Shown: piece by piece, positions 24,392 through 33,829 of the stretch
Numbering within the stretch: the stretch's first letter is position 1
How the letters are laid out: every line of letters begins with the position of its first letter
Source of the DNA: UBA8828 sp964510855
Lineage (GTDB): Bacteria; Verrucomicrobiota; Verrucomicrobiia; Opitutales; UBA953
Direction: 5' to 3'
NCBI GenBank assembly: GCA_964510855.1
Contig: CAZEDB010000002.1
Coordinates: forward strand, 1-64,000
DNA length: 64,000 nucleotides
Translations under genes and position numbers: made by a program
Notes under the pieces: model-generated
The model's input: the letters and a program-made list of their open reading frames with translations, nothing else
The model's database searches: none
What the model was told of the DNA's origin: nothing

Positions 24392-26266
24392 TTAAAGGGT
24401 TGGGGGGCGTTGTAAGGCCTGTCTCAGAGTTATCTTTTCTCGCTGAAGAAGCAAGAGGCCCTCGGGGTCGTCGATCGGGTGGTTGGCGAGTCGAGCGTCA
24501 AGGGTGCGGAGGCGAGTGAGAATATGCCGAGAATGAAAGGAGCGAAGGACGGCGTTTACAAGCGCACGGCGGTCTATTTGGTCACTTTCTGAGTCAGAAG
24601 GTTCCGCAGCCAATGCACCTGCTGCTGCCTGTAACTCCGGTTCAAGTCGCCCGAGTGCCGCTTTCAGACTATCAAATTCTCCCTGCTGAGCCTCACTTAA
24701 TAGGGCTAGTAAAAGTCTCCCAATCGGCGAGGTCGATTCAACCCATTCTAGCGGAAGAACTTGTGAAATTTTTAGAATATAGGTATCGTCCGCTAGTAGC
24801 TGTCGGCAGAGATCCCCCTCAGGGCTCGATAGGGGGGTGGGGCTAGTTACCGCTCCGGTATCTAAACCAGGAGCGAGGGCTTGTAACTGGGCTGCAGGGC
24901 GTTGCGCCCGGCGTGTTACCCGATCGCGTTCATAGGCGAGGTGGACCTCGCGAATGCCAATGCCTGCATAACGCGCCGCCTCGGTTAGAGCTTCTTGCAC
25001 GACTTCTTCAGCTCCCGCCTGTTCTAGGACTTGGAAGAGTTCACTCAGCCGACTGAGACGCACGGCCAAGGGTTGTCCGGCAGCGTCTGATGGAATTAAG
25101 GAGCGAACACAAAAGCGCATCGCACTTTCTGCCCTCGCTGCCATCTCCTGCCAGCGCTCCACGTTGCCGCTTTCGGCAAAAAATGCATCGGGGTCTTTAC
25201 CATCAGGAACAGGTACAAAGCGCACATCGAGACCCGCACGGAGGCCGAGTGGAAGTAAACGCAAGGCAGCTTTTTGTCCGGCACTGTCAGCATCCAGAAA
25301 GACGAGTAATCGATCTGAAAATCTTTTGAGCTGAGCTAGGTGTTCTTCGGTTACCGCCGTTCCTTGGGCTGCGACTACGCCCGTAATGCCTGCGGCATGA
25401 CAGCGAATTGCATCCAACTGACCTTCCACTAAAACAAAGGGACCCGGTCGGCCTTCGGCGTCTTTGGTGCGATTGTCTTTCGCCCGATCGAGATTAAAGA
25501 CGGTGCGATTCTTTTTAAAGAGTTCGGTTTCAGGTGAATTGACATACTTGGCTTCGCGAGTCGGATCATCTTCAGGGGTAATCTCTAAACTCCGGGCCGT
25601 GAAGGCAATGGGGCGTCCTTGTATATCCCGAATGGGAATGACGAGGCGGCCGCGGAAACGACAGCGCCAGCGGGTAGGGTCTGGTGAACGATCGGTACCA
25701 AAGAAAAGGCCAGAGGCGGCAATCGCCTCGGGTTCAAAGCCTTTACGAAGCAGGCCTTGCATCAGTCGACTATCATCTACGGGAGCGAGTCCGACTTTAA
25801 AGTCATCCGCAATCGCGAGTGAAAATTGGCGAGTCTCGGTCCAATACTTACGAATCCATTCTCCGTGTACTGGGTCGTCGCGTAGGCAGCGGTGCCAATA
25901 GTCGGCGACTAAATCGTGAATATCAATCAGCTGACGACGTAACGAGGGCGCGTCTCCACCTTTGCCGTTTTCGTATTCAAGGGCATGTCCAAATCGCGTC
26001 GCAATTCGCTCAACCGCTTCGACAAAGTCGAGCCCTTCGCGGGACATGACTAATTTAAAAATATCGCCGCCTTGCTGGGTGCTAAAACAGTACCATAGAC
26101 CATTTTCCGGGTTAACTTTGAAGGAGGGCGTGCGCTCGGTCTTAAAGGGGCTTAAACCCCACCACTCACGTCCCCGTTGTCGCAGTTGCGTGTACTCGCC
26201 TGCAAGCGCGACAATGTCGGCTTTGTCACGCAGAGCGTCGATGGAGCGTCGAGCGATAGAAGCCAA
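24392..26266 (-). CDS. dnaG: DNA primase with degenerate zinc ribbon
   Basis: DnaG makes RNA primers for replication. The 624 aa protein has the N-terminal zinc-ribbon-like region, then the RNAP core, and a Toprim domain with VLVEGQLDAIRC and the acidic VFLDADSAGQ. The zinc ribbon aligns without gaps to the E. coli one, but the ligands do not match: S39, K42, C60 and T63 stand where E. coli has C40, H43, C61 and C64. Three of four zinc ligands are therefore gone, although the TPSF and GGDI blocks around them are kept. The start is TTG at 26266. rpoD follows after 8 nt. Confidence 0.93.
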   Translation of the reverse strand: MASIARRSIDALRDKADIVALAGEYTQLRQRGREWWGLSPFKTERTPSFKVNPENGLWYCFSTQQGGDIFKLVMSREGLDFVEAVERIATRFGHALEYENGKGGDAPSLRRQLIDIHDLVADYWHRCLRDDPVHGEWIRKYWTETRQFSLAIADDFKVGLAPVDDSRLMQGLLRKGFEPEAIAASGLFFGTDRSPDPTRWRCRFRGRLVIPIRDIQGRPIAFTARSLEITPEDDPTREAKYVNSPETELFKKNRTVFNLDRAKDNRTKDAEGRPGPFVLVEGQLDAIRCHAAGITGVVAAQGTAVTEEHLAQLKRFSDRLLVFLDADSAGQKAALRLLPLGLRAGLDVRFVPVPDGKDPDAFFAESGNVERWQEMAARAESAMRFCVRSLIPSDAAGQPLAVRLSRLSELFQVLEQAGAEEVVQEALTEAARYAGIGIREVHLAYERDRVTRRAQRPAAQLQALAPGLDTGAVTSPTPLSSPEGDLCRQLLADDTYILKISQVLPLEWVESTSPIGRLLLALLSEAQQGEFDSLKAALGRLEPELQAAAGALAAEPSDSESDQIDRRALVNAVLRSFHSRHILTRLRTLDARLANHPIDDPEGLLLLQREKITLRQALQRPPTL

Positions 26267-26317
26267 GGAAGGTAGGATTTAGGCGGCGTAAGGCGTTGAC
26301 CAAAACGTCGATGGGAC

Positions 26318-27745
26318 TCAGTTTTTCTTCAGCTCATACCCATCTTTGCGGTCGAGCATGGTCCATCCTGCAGAATGTAGCTCCTGACGCAAGGCATCGG
26401 CTCCTGTGAAGTCTTTTCCTTGCTTAGCAGCCCAGCGCCGCTCGGCCAAAGCGCGTATCGAGGCAGGGATGTCGAGCGCCGCACGGGGTGCGAAAACGGT
26501 AATACCCAGCGCAAAAAGTAAGCGGGCTAGGCCAGCGACATCTTGGCGAGCTTGGTTTCTATCTGTTGCTGGTTGAGCCAGAGTTTTGAACATTTCTCCT
26601 AGGGCTCCTGGGACGTTTAAGTCTTGGCGTAGTCGATCCCAGGCGGGTGCGAACCTGCCCCAAGAAACGCCGACCTCGTGATGGGTGGGCGGGGTGAACT
26701 CTTCTCGGGTAATGCCCGCGAGCGTGAGGAGGGCATCGAGCCCGCGTTCAAGCTTAGCCAAAGCCGACCGGGCATCGTCTAGACCCTTAAGCGTAAAGTT
26801 AAGCGGTGAGCGGTAGTGCCCGCTTAAGAGTGTCCAGCGCACTTCAACGGGTAACCAGCCCTTGGCCACGAGATCATCGAGGGTATAAAGGTTACCGAGT
26901 GACTTAGACATTTTTTCACCCTCGACCATGAGGTGCGCACTGTGAAACCAATGGGCGGCAAAGCCTTTCACCCCGGTGGCACACTCGCTTTGAGCAATCT
27001 CATTTTCATGATGCGGGAAGCAGAGATCCACGCCGCCGGCATGCAGGTCAAAGGTGACGCCTAAATGCTCCAGTGCCATGGCGGAGCACTCGATATGCCA
27101 GCCAGGACGGCCTTCCCCCCAGGGGCTATTCCAGAAATTAGCCCCATCCTCGGGTTTACGTGATTTCCAAAGCGCAAAGTCGGTCGCCGATTCACGATCG
27201 TACTCATCGGCGTGATTAGTGGCTCCTGAACTCGTCACGTTTTGAGTCGCGAGTTGCGAGCGGTCGAGATGGGAGAGTTTGCCGTAGTCGGGGCAGGTGC
27301 AGACTTTGAAATAAACCGAGCCATCGCCCGCGACATAGGCATGTCCGCGTTGCACCAAGGCTTCAATCATACGGATTTGATGGGGAATGTGCACTACGGC
27401 GCTGGGCTCGACATGGGGCGGCAGGAGGTTGAGCGCGAGGCAGTCCTGGTGGAACTTATCCGTCCAACCTTGGGTGAACTCGCTTAAAGGTTTTCCTGCC
27501 GCTTGCGCACCGCGGATGGTTTTGTCATCGACATCGGTTAGATTGCGGACGTGACGTACCGAGAGACCTTCGACTTCAAGAGTCCGCCGTAAGGTGTCTT
27601 GCAGGATAAAGGTGCGGAAATTACCAATATGGGCAGGGCCGTAAACCGTGGGTCCGCAGCAATACATCCCATAAATCCCATCGGGACGTCGGGCCAGCAG
27701 GGGGCGCTGCTCGCGAGACAGGGTATCGTGGAGGAGAACGGTCAT
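26318..27745 (-). CDS. cysS: Cysteinyl-tRNA synthetase
   Basis: This class I synthetase charges tRNA(Cys). The 475 aa length is typical. The HIGH box is HIGN in GPAHIGNFRTF, with the zinc-ligand Cys in YCCGPTVYG nearby; other zinc ligands are visible in WHIECSAMA and FPHHENEIAQSE. The KMSKS box is KMSKSLGN. It is upstream of dnaG by 51 nt on the same strand and divergent from thrS. I see no T-box or other riboswitch in the 244 nt between the two genes. Confidence 0.95.
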   Translation of the reverse strand: MTVLLHDTLSREQRPLLARRPDGIYGMYCCGPTVYGPAHIGNFRTFILQDTLRRTLEVEGLSVRHVRNLTDVDDKTIRGAQAAGKPLSEFTQGWTDKFHQDCLALNLLPPHVEPSAVVHIPHQIRMIEALVQRGHAYVAGDGSVYFKVCTCPDYGKLSHLDRSQLATQNVTSSGATNHADEYDRESATDFALWKSRKPEDGANFWNSPWGEGRPGWHIECSAMALEHLGVTFDLHAGGVDLCFPHHENEIAQSECATGVKGFAAHWFHSAHLMVEGEKMSKSLGNLYTLDDLVAKGWLPVEVRWTLLSGHYRSPLNFTLKGLDDARSALAKLERGLDALLTLAGITREEFTPPTHHEVGVSWGRFAPAWDRLRQDLNVPGALGEMFKTLAQPATDRNQARQDVAGLARLLFALGITVFAPRAALDIPASIRALAERRWAAKQGKDFTGADALRQELHSAGWTMLDRKDGYELKKN

Positions 27746-27989
27746 GAAGAGGAGAGGATTCAGTTTAAAAGTATAGCCTACCTTAGGGGACTTGGCTCAA
27801 CACAGGATTTAGGACAGAGCTAGCCGATAGGGAAGGAGGAAGGGTTGGTTGGCAAAGCTCTAAGGGGAGTAGGGTTCGATCCACCTAAGACTTTGAGGTC
27901 TAGAAGCGCGACCTTGAGGAATATTTCCGGGCCGTTCGACGCCTTCCCCCTTGCCCACTTGCCTGCAACGCCTAGGAAAAGAGCCTACT

Positions 27990-29858
27990 ATGGATACTGG
28001 TCGCCCGCAAATGACGCCCCTGCAAGAAATCCGCCACTCGGCTGCCCACATGTTGGGTGCGGCGGTGCTCCGGCTTTTCCCTGAGGCCAAGCTCGATATT
28101 GGGCCGCCTACCGAAGCGGGTTTTTATTACGATTTTGACCTCGAGCACGCCTTTACCGCCGAGGATCTCACGCGCATCGAAGAGGAAATGCGCAAAATTA
28201 CCAAAGAGAATCAACGCTTTGAGCGTAAAGAGCTCACGCGTGCCGAAGCTGAAAACCTCATTCGCGAACGTGGCCAGGAGCGCTATAAGTTAGGTCGTTT
28301 GGCTGACATTCCTGAAGGCGAGACTATTTCCTTCTATCACAACGGCGAGTTTGCTGACTTATGTGCGGGTAGCCACGTCCGCTACACCGCCCAAGTTAAA
28401 GCCTTTCGTTTGCTTTCGATTGCTGGCGCGTTCCATCGCGGAGATGAAAAGAATAAGCAGTTGCAACGCATCTACGGCACCGCCTTTGCAACTAAGGATG
28501 AGCTTGAACAGCATTTAGCCCGCATTGAAGAAGCTAAAAAACGCGACCATCGAAAGTTAGGTCGAGAGCTTAGGCTTTTCCATATCGATGAAAAGGTTGG
28601 CCAAGGTTTGATTCTTTGGACGCCTAACGGTGCAGTGGTTCGTCAAGAACTACAGAATTTCATCTCGGAACGTTTATTCGCGACGGGCTATCAACAGGTC
28701 TTTACGCCCCATATTGGCAACCTCGACCTCTATCGAACCTCGGGCCACTTCCCCTATTATCAAGAGTCTCAGTTCCCTCCGCTGGTTGAGCGCGAGGCTC
28801 TAGAGCTCTTGGCAAAAGAAGGCTGTGGCTGTGGTGAGCTTACGAACCGTCTCGAGTCCGGAGTCGTGCAAGGCTTCCTGCTCAAGCCGATGAATTGCCC
28901 GCATCACATTCGTATTTTTGATTCACAGCCCCATTCCTATCGCGATCTCCCCGTGCGTCTGGCTGAGTTCGGCACGGTTTATCGCTGGGAGCAGTCGGGC
29001 GAACTCAATGGTATGACGCGAGTGCGTGGGTTTACTCAAGACGACGGCCACTTGTTCTGCACCGAAGACCAAGTGGCGGCAGAGGTTTTAGGATGTCTGG
29101 AGTTGGTTAAAGTCGTTCTACGTACCTTGGGTCTTAATGACTACCGGGTGCGGGTTGGTTTAAGGGCTCCAGGCTCAGATAAGTACACGGGCAGCCAAGA
29201 GAATTGGGATAAAGCCGAGGCGGCTTGCCGGGCTGCCGCCGCCACGCTCGACGTTCCTTTTACGGAAGAGCAAGGCGAAGCAGCATTTTATGGACCTAAA
29301 ATTGACTTCGTGGTTCGCGATGTGATTGGTCGCGAATGGCAGCTCGGCACGGTGCAAGTCGACTTCAATTTACCGGAGCGCTTTAATCTGAATTACACGG
29401 GTGCCGACAACAAGCCACACCGTCCGGTGATGATTCACCGCGCGCCGTTTGGTTCGATGGAGCGCTTTGTGGGGATTCTCATCGAGCACTTTGCAGGTGA
29501 CTTCCCCACCTGGCTTGCGCCTGAGCAAGTGCGCGTGCTAACGCTGAATGACGATTTACTCCCCCATGGCCGTGAGATTGTGGCTACGCTTAGGGCCGCT
29601 GGACTGCGGGCAACCTTGGATGAGGCGAGCGATAAGTTAGGGGCTAAGATCCGTCGGGGTGAACTCGAGCGAGTCGCCCATATGTTAGTGGTTGGGGCTA
29701 AGGAGAAAGAGGCTGGTCAAGTTTCGGTGCGTTCACGCGCCGACCGTTCCATGGATGGGACGATGTCGGTGGACGATTTCCTTGGCCGAGTTTTAGCCGA
29801 AGTTCGCGAGCGACGCTTACGCGTACCCGTTCCTCCGGCCGAAGCGAAACCTCAGTAG
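27990..29858 (+). CDS. thrS: Threonyl-tRNA synthetase, no TGS domain, with Cys-bearing insertion
   Basis: This class II synthetase charges tRNA(Thr). About 622 aa from the ATG at 27990; an upstream in-frame start at 27951 adds 13 residues. The protein begins directly with the editing domain (HSAAHMLGAAVL near residue 16), so the usual N-terminal TGS domain is absent. The catalytic domain has the zinc ligands in KPMNCPHH, QDDGHLFC and MIHRAPFGS, and the anticodon-binding domain is at the C-terminus. Before KPMNCPHH sits an extra segment of about 25 residues containing GCGCGELTNR (Cys at about 279 and 281). Both features are unusual against E. coli ThrRS. Confidence 0.95.
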   Translation: MDTGRPQMTPLQEIRHSAAHMLGAAVLRLFPEAKLDIGPPTEAGFYYDFDLEHAFTAEDLTRIEEEMRKITKENQRFERKELTRAEAENLIRERGQERYKLGRLADIPEGETISFYHNGEFADLCAGSHVRYTAQVKAFRLLSIAGAFHRGDEKNKQLQRIYGTAFATKDELEQHLARIEEAKKRDHRKLGRELRLFHIDEKVGQGLILWTPNGAVVRQELQNFISERLFATGYQQVFTPHIGNLDLYRTSGHFPYYQESQFPPLVEREALELLAKEGCGCGELTNRLESGVVQGFLLKPMNCPHHIRIFDSQPHSYRDLPVRLAEFGTVYRWEQSGELNGMTRVRGFTQDDGHLFCTEDQVAAEVLGCLELVKVVLRTLGLNDYRVRVGLRAPGSDKYTGSQENWDKAEAACRAAAATLDVPFTEEQGEAAFYGPKIDFVVRDVIGREWQLGTVQVDFNLPERFNLNYTGADNKPHRPVMIHRAPFGSMERFVGILIEHFAGDFPTWLAPEQVRVLTLNDDLLPHGREIVATLRAAGLRATLDEASDKLGAKIRRGELERVAHMLVVGAKEKEAGQVSVRSRADRSMDGTMSVDDFLGRVLAEVRERRLRVPVPPAEAKPQ

Positions 29859-29868
29859 TTAGGTACAA

Positions 29869-29892
29869 AAAAGGCGGCCGTAGCCGCCTTTT
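29869..29892. terminator. Bidirectional intrinsic terminator
   Basis: AAAAGGCGGC and GCCGCCTTTT form a perfect 10-bp stem with the 4-nt loop CGTA. The stem is flanked by A-rich sequence on the left and T-rich on the right, so it can end transcription of thrS on the plus strand and of the redoxin gene, which ends at 29913, on the minus strand. Confidence 0.88.
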
Positions 29893-29912
29893 AGTTTAGA
29901 TCGCCAACAGAC

Positions 29913-30479
29913 TTAGTATTTTACGGAGCAGCCGTAGGGCTTAGTTGTCGGTTTAGCGACTGGCTTGCCGTCTTTAAGGTTTTGCAGTGCGGCTAAGACA
30001 AAGTTCTCGGCCTTAGCGATATCGTCCGACTTGCTCGAAGCGATGCTATCGATGGCACCATTGTAGACTAAGGTGCCGTCAGCGGCTACCACGTAGCAAT
30101 GCGGCGTGGTCTTGGCACCGTAAGCTCGGCCAACTTCGCCTTTATCAAGAGCGATGGGAGGGGTAATTTTCCAATCAGCAGCAATCTTGGCGAGGGCTTC
30201 GGCTTTACCGTTAACGCTTATGAGAATCCAAGTGGCGCCGAGTTCGGCTGCCTTGGCTTGGGAGGCCTGCATCGCACCGGGCTTGTAAAACTTGGCCACA
30301 TAGGGGCAGCCAGGATTAAAGAACTCAATAACCACAGGTTTTCCCTTTAGTTCGGACAGCTTGACGGTTTTGCCATCAGCTGTGGGAAGGCTGAAGTCGG
30401 GGGCAGGTTGGCCTATTTTAGCCTCTGCGAGTGCTAAAACAGGGGTTAGGAGGGCTAGGAGTAGGGTAGGGAGTCTCAT
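29913..30479 (-). CDS. Secreted redoxin-domain (peroxiredoxin/TlpA-like) protein
   Basis: The 188 aa protein has a signal peptide (LLLALLTPVLALAEA, cleavage near residue 18) and an AhpC/TSA-type redoxin domain (PAPDFSLPTADGKTVKLSEL). The active-site region is FFNPGCPYVAKFY, with a single Cys at about 58 where TlpA-like proteins have CxxC; a second Cys lies near the C-terminus (PYGCSVKY) and could act as a resolving residue. It should act in the periplasm in thiol redox chemistry. It is convergent with thrS, with which it shares a terminator, and divergent from cysE. Confidence 0.82.
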   Translation of the reverse strand: MRLPTLLLALLTPVLALAEAKIGQPAPDFSLPTADGKTVKLSELKGKPVVIEFFNPGCPYVAKFYKPGAMQASQAKAAELGATWILISVNGKAEALAKIAADWKITPPIALDKGEVGRAYGAKTTPHCYVVAADGTLVYNGAIDSIASSKSDDIAKAENFVLAALQNLKDGKPVAKPTTKPYGCSVKY

Positions 30480-30532
30480 GGTGGGACGGACTTGTAAGAC
30501 AGCGGTCGGATGTGTTTTGTTTCCTATCCGTT

Positions 30533-31336
30533 ATGAGTTCCCCGACGATTTCCATTATTACCGCCACCGAAGCCAGCTTATGGGCTGAATTGCGCCTTCG
30601 GGCCTCAGCTGCCGCTGCGGCTGAACCCGCCCTGACCCCGGTGATTGAGCGTTTTGTCTTATCGCGTCGTGATTTTAGCGAAGGTCTAGCCCGCCGAATT
30701 GCGGAACGTCTGTCGAATTCACCTTCAGAATCTACCCTCCTTTCGCGCGTGTTTGAGGAAGTCGTTGTGAGTAACCCCTTGATTGCGCAGCAAGCCCGGG
30801 CAGATCTGCGGGCTATATTAGAACGCGACCCCGCCGCCGAGCACGCGCTGATTCCCTTTTTATGGTTTAAAGGTTTCCATGCGATTACTGCCCATCGCTT
30901 CGCCCACGTCCTTTGGCAACAGGGTCGTCGTGAGATGGCGCTACACGTGCAATCTTTAGCTTCACAATCGATGGCGGTCGACATTCACCCTGCCGCACAA
31001 TTTGGTACGGGAATTCTCCTCGACCATGCTACAGGCTTTGTCGCGGGCGAAACTGCGGTCGTAGAGGATAATGTTTCATTCCTTCACGAAGTAACCTTAG
31101 GAGGAACGGGTAAGACTCGGGGTGATCGCCATCCTAAGATTCGTTCGGGGGTCTTGGTGGGAGCTGGCGCAAAAATTCTTGGTAACATTGTGGTCGGAGT
31201 CGGGGCTAAGATAGGGGCAGGGTCCGTGGTGCTCATGGATGTCCCAGCCCATGCTACCGCGGCCGGCGTGCCTGCGGTATTGGTAGGGCAGCCGCGTGAA
31301 GATAGCCCAGCCAATGACATGGACCATAGCATCTAA
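30533..31336 (+). CDS. cysE: Serine O-acetyltransferase
   Basis: CysE makes O-acetylserine, the acceptor for sulfide in cysteine synthesis. About 267 aa from the ATG at 30533; an earlier in-frame start at 30512 adds 7 residues but is less likely. The N-terminal helical domain is followed by the left-handed beta-helix of hexapeptide repeats (VDIHPAAQFGTGILLDHATG, GVGAKIGAGSVVLMDVP) with the catalytic His in the DHATG and FLHEVTLGGTGK blocks. It connects to the sulfate reduction genes at the left end. Its stop forms TAATG with the start of a histidine kinase gene. Confidence 0.95.
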   Translation: MSSPTISIITATEASLWAELRLRASAAAAAEPALTPVIERFVLSRRDFSEGLARRIAERLSNSPSESTLLSRVFEEVVVSNPLIAQQARADLRAILERDPAAEHALIPFLWFKGFHAITAHRFAHVLWQQGRREMALHVQSLASQSMAVDIHPAAQFGTGILLDHATGFVAGETAVVEDNVSFLHEVTLGGTGKTRGDRHPKIRSGVLVGAGAKILGNIVVGVGAKIGAGSVVLMDVPAHATAAGVPAVLVGQPREDSPANDMDHSI

Positions 31337-33036
31337 TGGCTGGGGGTATTTCCAACCCCAGTGCCGAGGGGGATCGGCGAGCTTTAGGTTGTCTTGCAAG
31401 GTTGGGTGCTAAGGTAAATTCGACCGAAGACCCCCGTGAGGCGCTCAACGCGATTCTCGATGAAATTGTCCATACCCTAGGTGTGTCGAGCGCGTCGATT
31501 GCTTTAATTGACCCAGCGGCCTCGGTCTTGCGGATTGAAGTTAGTCGTGGCTTAGGTGACGGCGACCCTGAGGCGCTTCCGCTTGGGCAAGGTATAACCG
31601 GATGGGTAGCCATACATGCGCGTCCACTTCGCGTTGCGGATGTTCGAGTCGATCCGCGTTATCGCATGATTCGTCCTGAAGTTCGCTCTGAACTTGCCGT
31701 ACCCATGGAAATTTTAGGTCAGGTTGTAGGCGTGGTAAACTGTGACTCCGACCAAATTGGAGCCTTCGACGCTGCCGATGAGCAACTCCTCACCCTGGTA
31801 ACCGCCGAGGCGGCAAAGGCGGTGGGACGTCTCTGGATGTTAGGACAACTGCGTGCTAAAACACGTCAACTCGAAGCTATTCTCGAAGCGGGTCAGCAAC
31901 TCGTGCGCGAGCGCGATGAGCCTGGAGTGGCGGCTGATCTTATTCGTCATGCCCGGGCACTGCTTGGTTTTCGTGCCGCAGCCTACTATACTCTACGCGA
32001 GGGTAGGTTGGTGCGCCTTGCGACTGAGGGGGCTTTGCCAGGTCAGCCCCTTGCTGCCGAACTCGATTCTTCAGATACGGTATTGGGGACGGTGCTTAAG
32101 CGGATGCGACCGGCTGAAATTCTCTCTGCCACCGCCGAGCCTAATCTCATTCCCCAAGGCGGACCTGAACTTTCCCTCTTAGCACTACCCGTAGCGCACG
32201 AACAAGAGCCCTATGGGGTGGTGTTAGGAGTTGCCGATGGCCCTCGACGATTTTCTGTCGATGAACAGCGCGTCCTCGCTACCGTAGTTTCCTACGCAGC
32301 TCTTTCTCTGCGTAACCTGCGTTTATATAGCAAAGCGTTTGCTGCCGAAGCTGAGTTACGTCGGGGTGAGCGTCTCACCGCCTTAGGGATGTTATCCGCT
32401 GAAATTGCCCATGAAATTCGTAATCCTCTGACCGTGATGCGGCTGCTAACCGACACCCTAGGAAGTGGGATGGCGGAAGGTGACCCTAAACGCGAAGACC
32501 TCGAGGTCATGCGTCAAAAAGTTGCCCACATGGAAGGGGTTGTTTCGCGGGTATTAAATCTTGCTCGTAGTCAGTCGGGTGCCTTTCGCGAACTGCGACT
32601 AGAAGAGGTCGCAGCTCAGACCGCACTCCTCTTACGTCTCAAACTTGAACAAGCGCGCGTGCAGCTAAGCATTGAGACCTCGCCTGAGGCAGCTGCGATT
32701 GCGGGTGACTCAGGGCAACTCCAACAAGTGTTGCTTAACTTATTCATGAATGCGCTGCAGGCCATGCCTTCGGGGGGAACTATTCGTCTCGAGATTACTA
32801 ATGAAGTTGCCGCCGATAGCCGCTTCACCGTGCTGCGCTTGACTGACACCGGTACAGGTATTCCCCAAGATGTCCGTCCGCATATTTTTGAATCCTTCTT
32901 TACGGGTCGTGAAGATGGTACCGGACTGGGTTTGGCGATTGTGAAGCGTATTCTGCGCGCCCACCGCGGAGATATTGTTTTAGAATCTACCTCAGCCCAA
33001 GGTACCACGTTCCGTCTTTGGCTACCTACGGTCTAA
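31336..33036 (+). CDS. Cytoplasmic GAF-domain sensor histidine kinase
   Basis: The 566 aa protein has two GAF domains (about residues 28-165 and 190-328), a dimerisation domain with the phosphoacceptor H359 in AHEIRNPLTV, and an ATPase domain with the N box NLFMNALQAMP, the G1 box DTGTGIP and the G2 box GTGLGLAI. No membrane segment is seen, so it probably senses a cytoplasmic signal, for example a small ligand, redox state or a partner protein. No response regulator gene is adjacent, so it is an orphan. The start overlaps the cysE stop as TAATG, which ties its translation to cysteine synthesis, an uncommon partnership. Confidence 0.92.
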   Translation: MAGGISNPSAEGDRRALGCLARLGAKVNSTEDPREALNAILDEIVHTLGVSSASIALIDPAASVLRIEVSRGLGDGDPEALPLGQGITGWVAIHARPLRVADVRVDPRYRMIRPEVRSELAVPMEILGQVVGVVNCDSDQIGAFDAADEQLLTLVTAEAAKAVGRLWMLGQLRAKTRQLEAILEAGQQLVRERDEPGVAADLIRHARALLGFRAAAYYTLREGRLVRLATEGALPGQPLAAELDSSDTVLGTVLKRMRPAEILSATAEPNLIPQGGPELSLLALPVAHEQEPYGVVLGVADGPRRFSVDEQRVLATVVSYAALSLRNLRLYSKAFAAEAELRRGERLTALGMLSAEIAHEIRNPLTVMRLLTDTLGSGMAEGDPKREDLEVMRQKVAHMEGVVSRVLNLARSQSGAFRELRLEEVAAQTALLLRLKLEQARVQLSIETSPEAAAIAGDSGQLQQVLLNLFMNALQAMPSGGTIRLEITNEVAADSRFTVLRLTDTGTGIPQDVRPHIFESFFTGREDGTGLGLAIVKRILRAHRGDIVLESTSAQGTTFRLWLPTV

Positions 33037-33095
33037 TCTTTTTATATTTCTAGACGCAGGTTTTTTCGGTGCAGCGCACTTGCTGAAAGTGTAGA

Positions 33096-33755
33096 TTAGC
33101 CAGCCTGGCGCGATTTAAGCCAAGCTTTTGTCCCACTCCAAACTAAGGGGAGGAGTGAGATGACAATGACGATCAGAATAATTTGCGGTAGCTTTTGCGC
33201 CCAAGCTGTCCGGCCCAAAAAGTGTCCAAGCAAAAGTAAGGGCGGAACCCAAAGGACTGCACCTAGGACATTCCAGAACATGAAACGAGAGGGTGCAATA
33301 CCGCCCATGCCGGCAGCAAAAGGTACAAACGTTCTTAATATGGGAATATAACGTGCCATAACAATCGAAGGTCCCCCACGCTCGCGGTAATAGGCTTCAG
33401 CGGCCTCAAGGTGTTTGCGCTTGAACCACCAAGTGTCAGGACGTTGTCGCATGGTTTTTCCAAACCGTGACCCGAGAAGTCGCCCAGTAGCATCGCCAAT
33501 AATCGCCGCTAAAGTAAGAACCACAATCGTGGTTGAAAGGTCTAGCAGCTGGGGCCGATCTCCGTTTGCGACGGTGAAAATTCCGGCGGTTACTAATAAA
33601 GAGTCTCCAGGTAGAAAGAAACCGACGAGTAGGCCGGTTTCGGCAAAAATGATTAGGGCAAGAACGCAGACACCGAGAATGGGGGCGATATCGCGAAGTT
33701 GCGATAGCAGCTGGCGTAGACCATCCTCAGAGTACAGTTGTTGAATCCATTCCAT
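33096..33755 (-). CDS. DedA/SNARE-associated family membrane protein
   Basis: This polytopic inner-membrane protein belongs to the DedA superfamily, whose members help to recycle lipid carriers such as undecaprenyl phosphate. The 219 aa protein has membrane segments around residues 25-50, 65-90, 155-175 and 185-215 and the family motifs GLLVGFFLPGDSLLVTAG and FVPFAAGMGGIAPSRFMFWN, including the conserved Glu/Asp-Arg pair (ARYIPILRTF). The ATG at 33755 is preferred over one at 33848 because the longer form overlaps glnD and has a non-conserved start. It is divergent from glnD. Confidence 0.88.
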   Translation of the reverse strand: MEWIQQLYSEDGLRQLLSQLRDIAPILGVCVLALIIFAETGLLVGFFLPGDSLLVTAGIFTVANGDRPQLLDLSTTIVVLTLAAIIGDATGRLLGSRFGKTMRQRPDTWWFKRKHLEAAEAYYRERGGPSIVMARYIPILRTFVPFAAGMGGIAPSRFMFWNVLGAVLWVPPLLLLGHFLGRTAWAQKLPQIILIVIVISLLPLVWSGTKAWLKSRQAG

Positions 33756-33829
33756 AGGTTGATTGGAGCCTACCGCCGCAACAAAGCAATCCCGCTTGCG
33801 CACAACCTTAAGGAAAGCAAAGTCACGCC

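Noticed and set aside
27840..27890. tRNA-like T-arm (GGTTCGATCC at 27873-27882) before thrS
   Set aside because: There is no room for an anticodon arm between the possible D-arm-like sequence and this T-loop, the stem is imperfect, and no acceptor stem can be formed.
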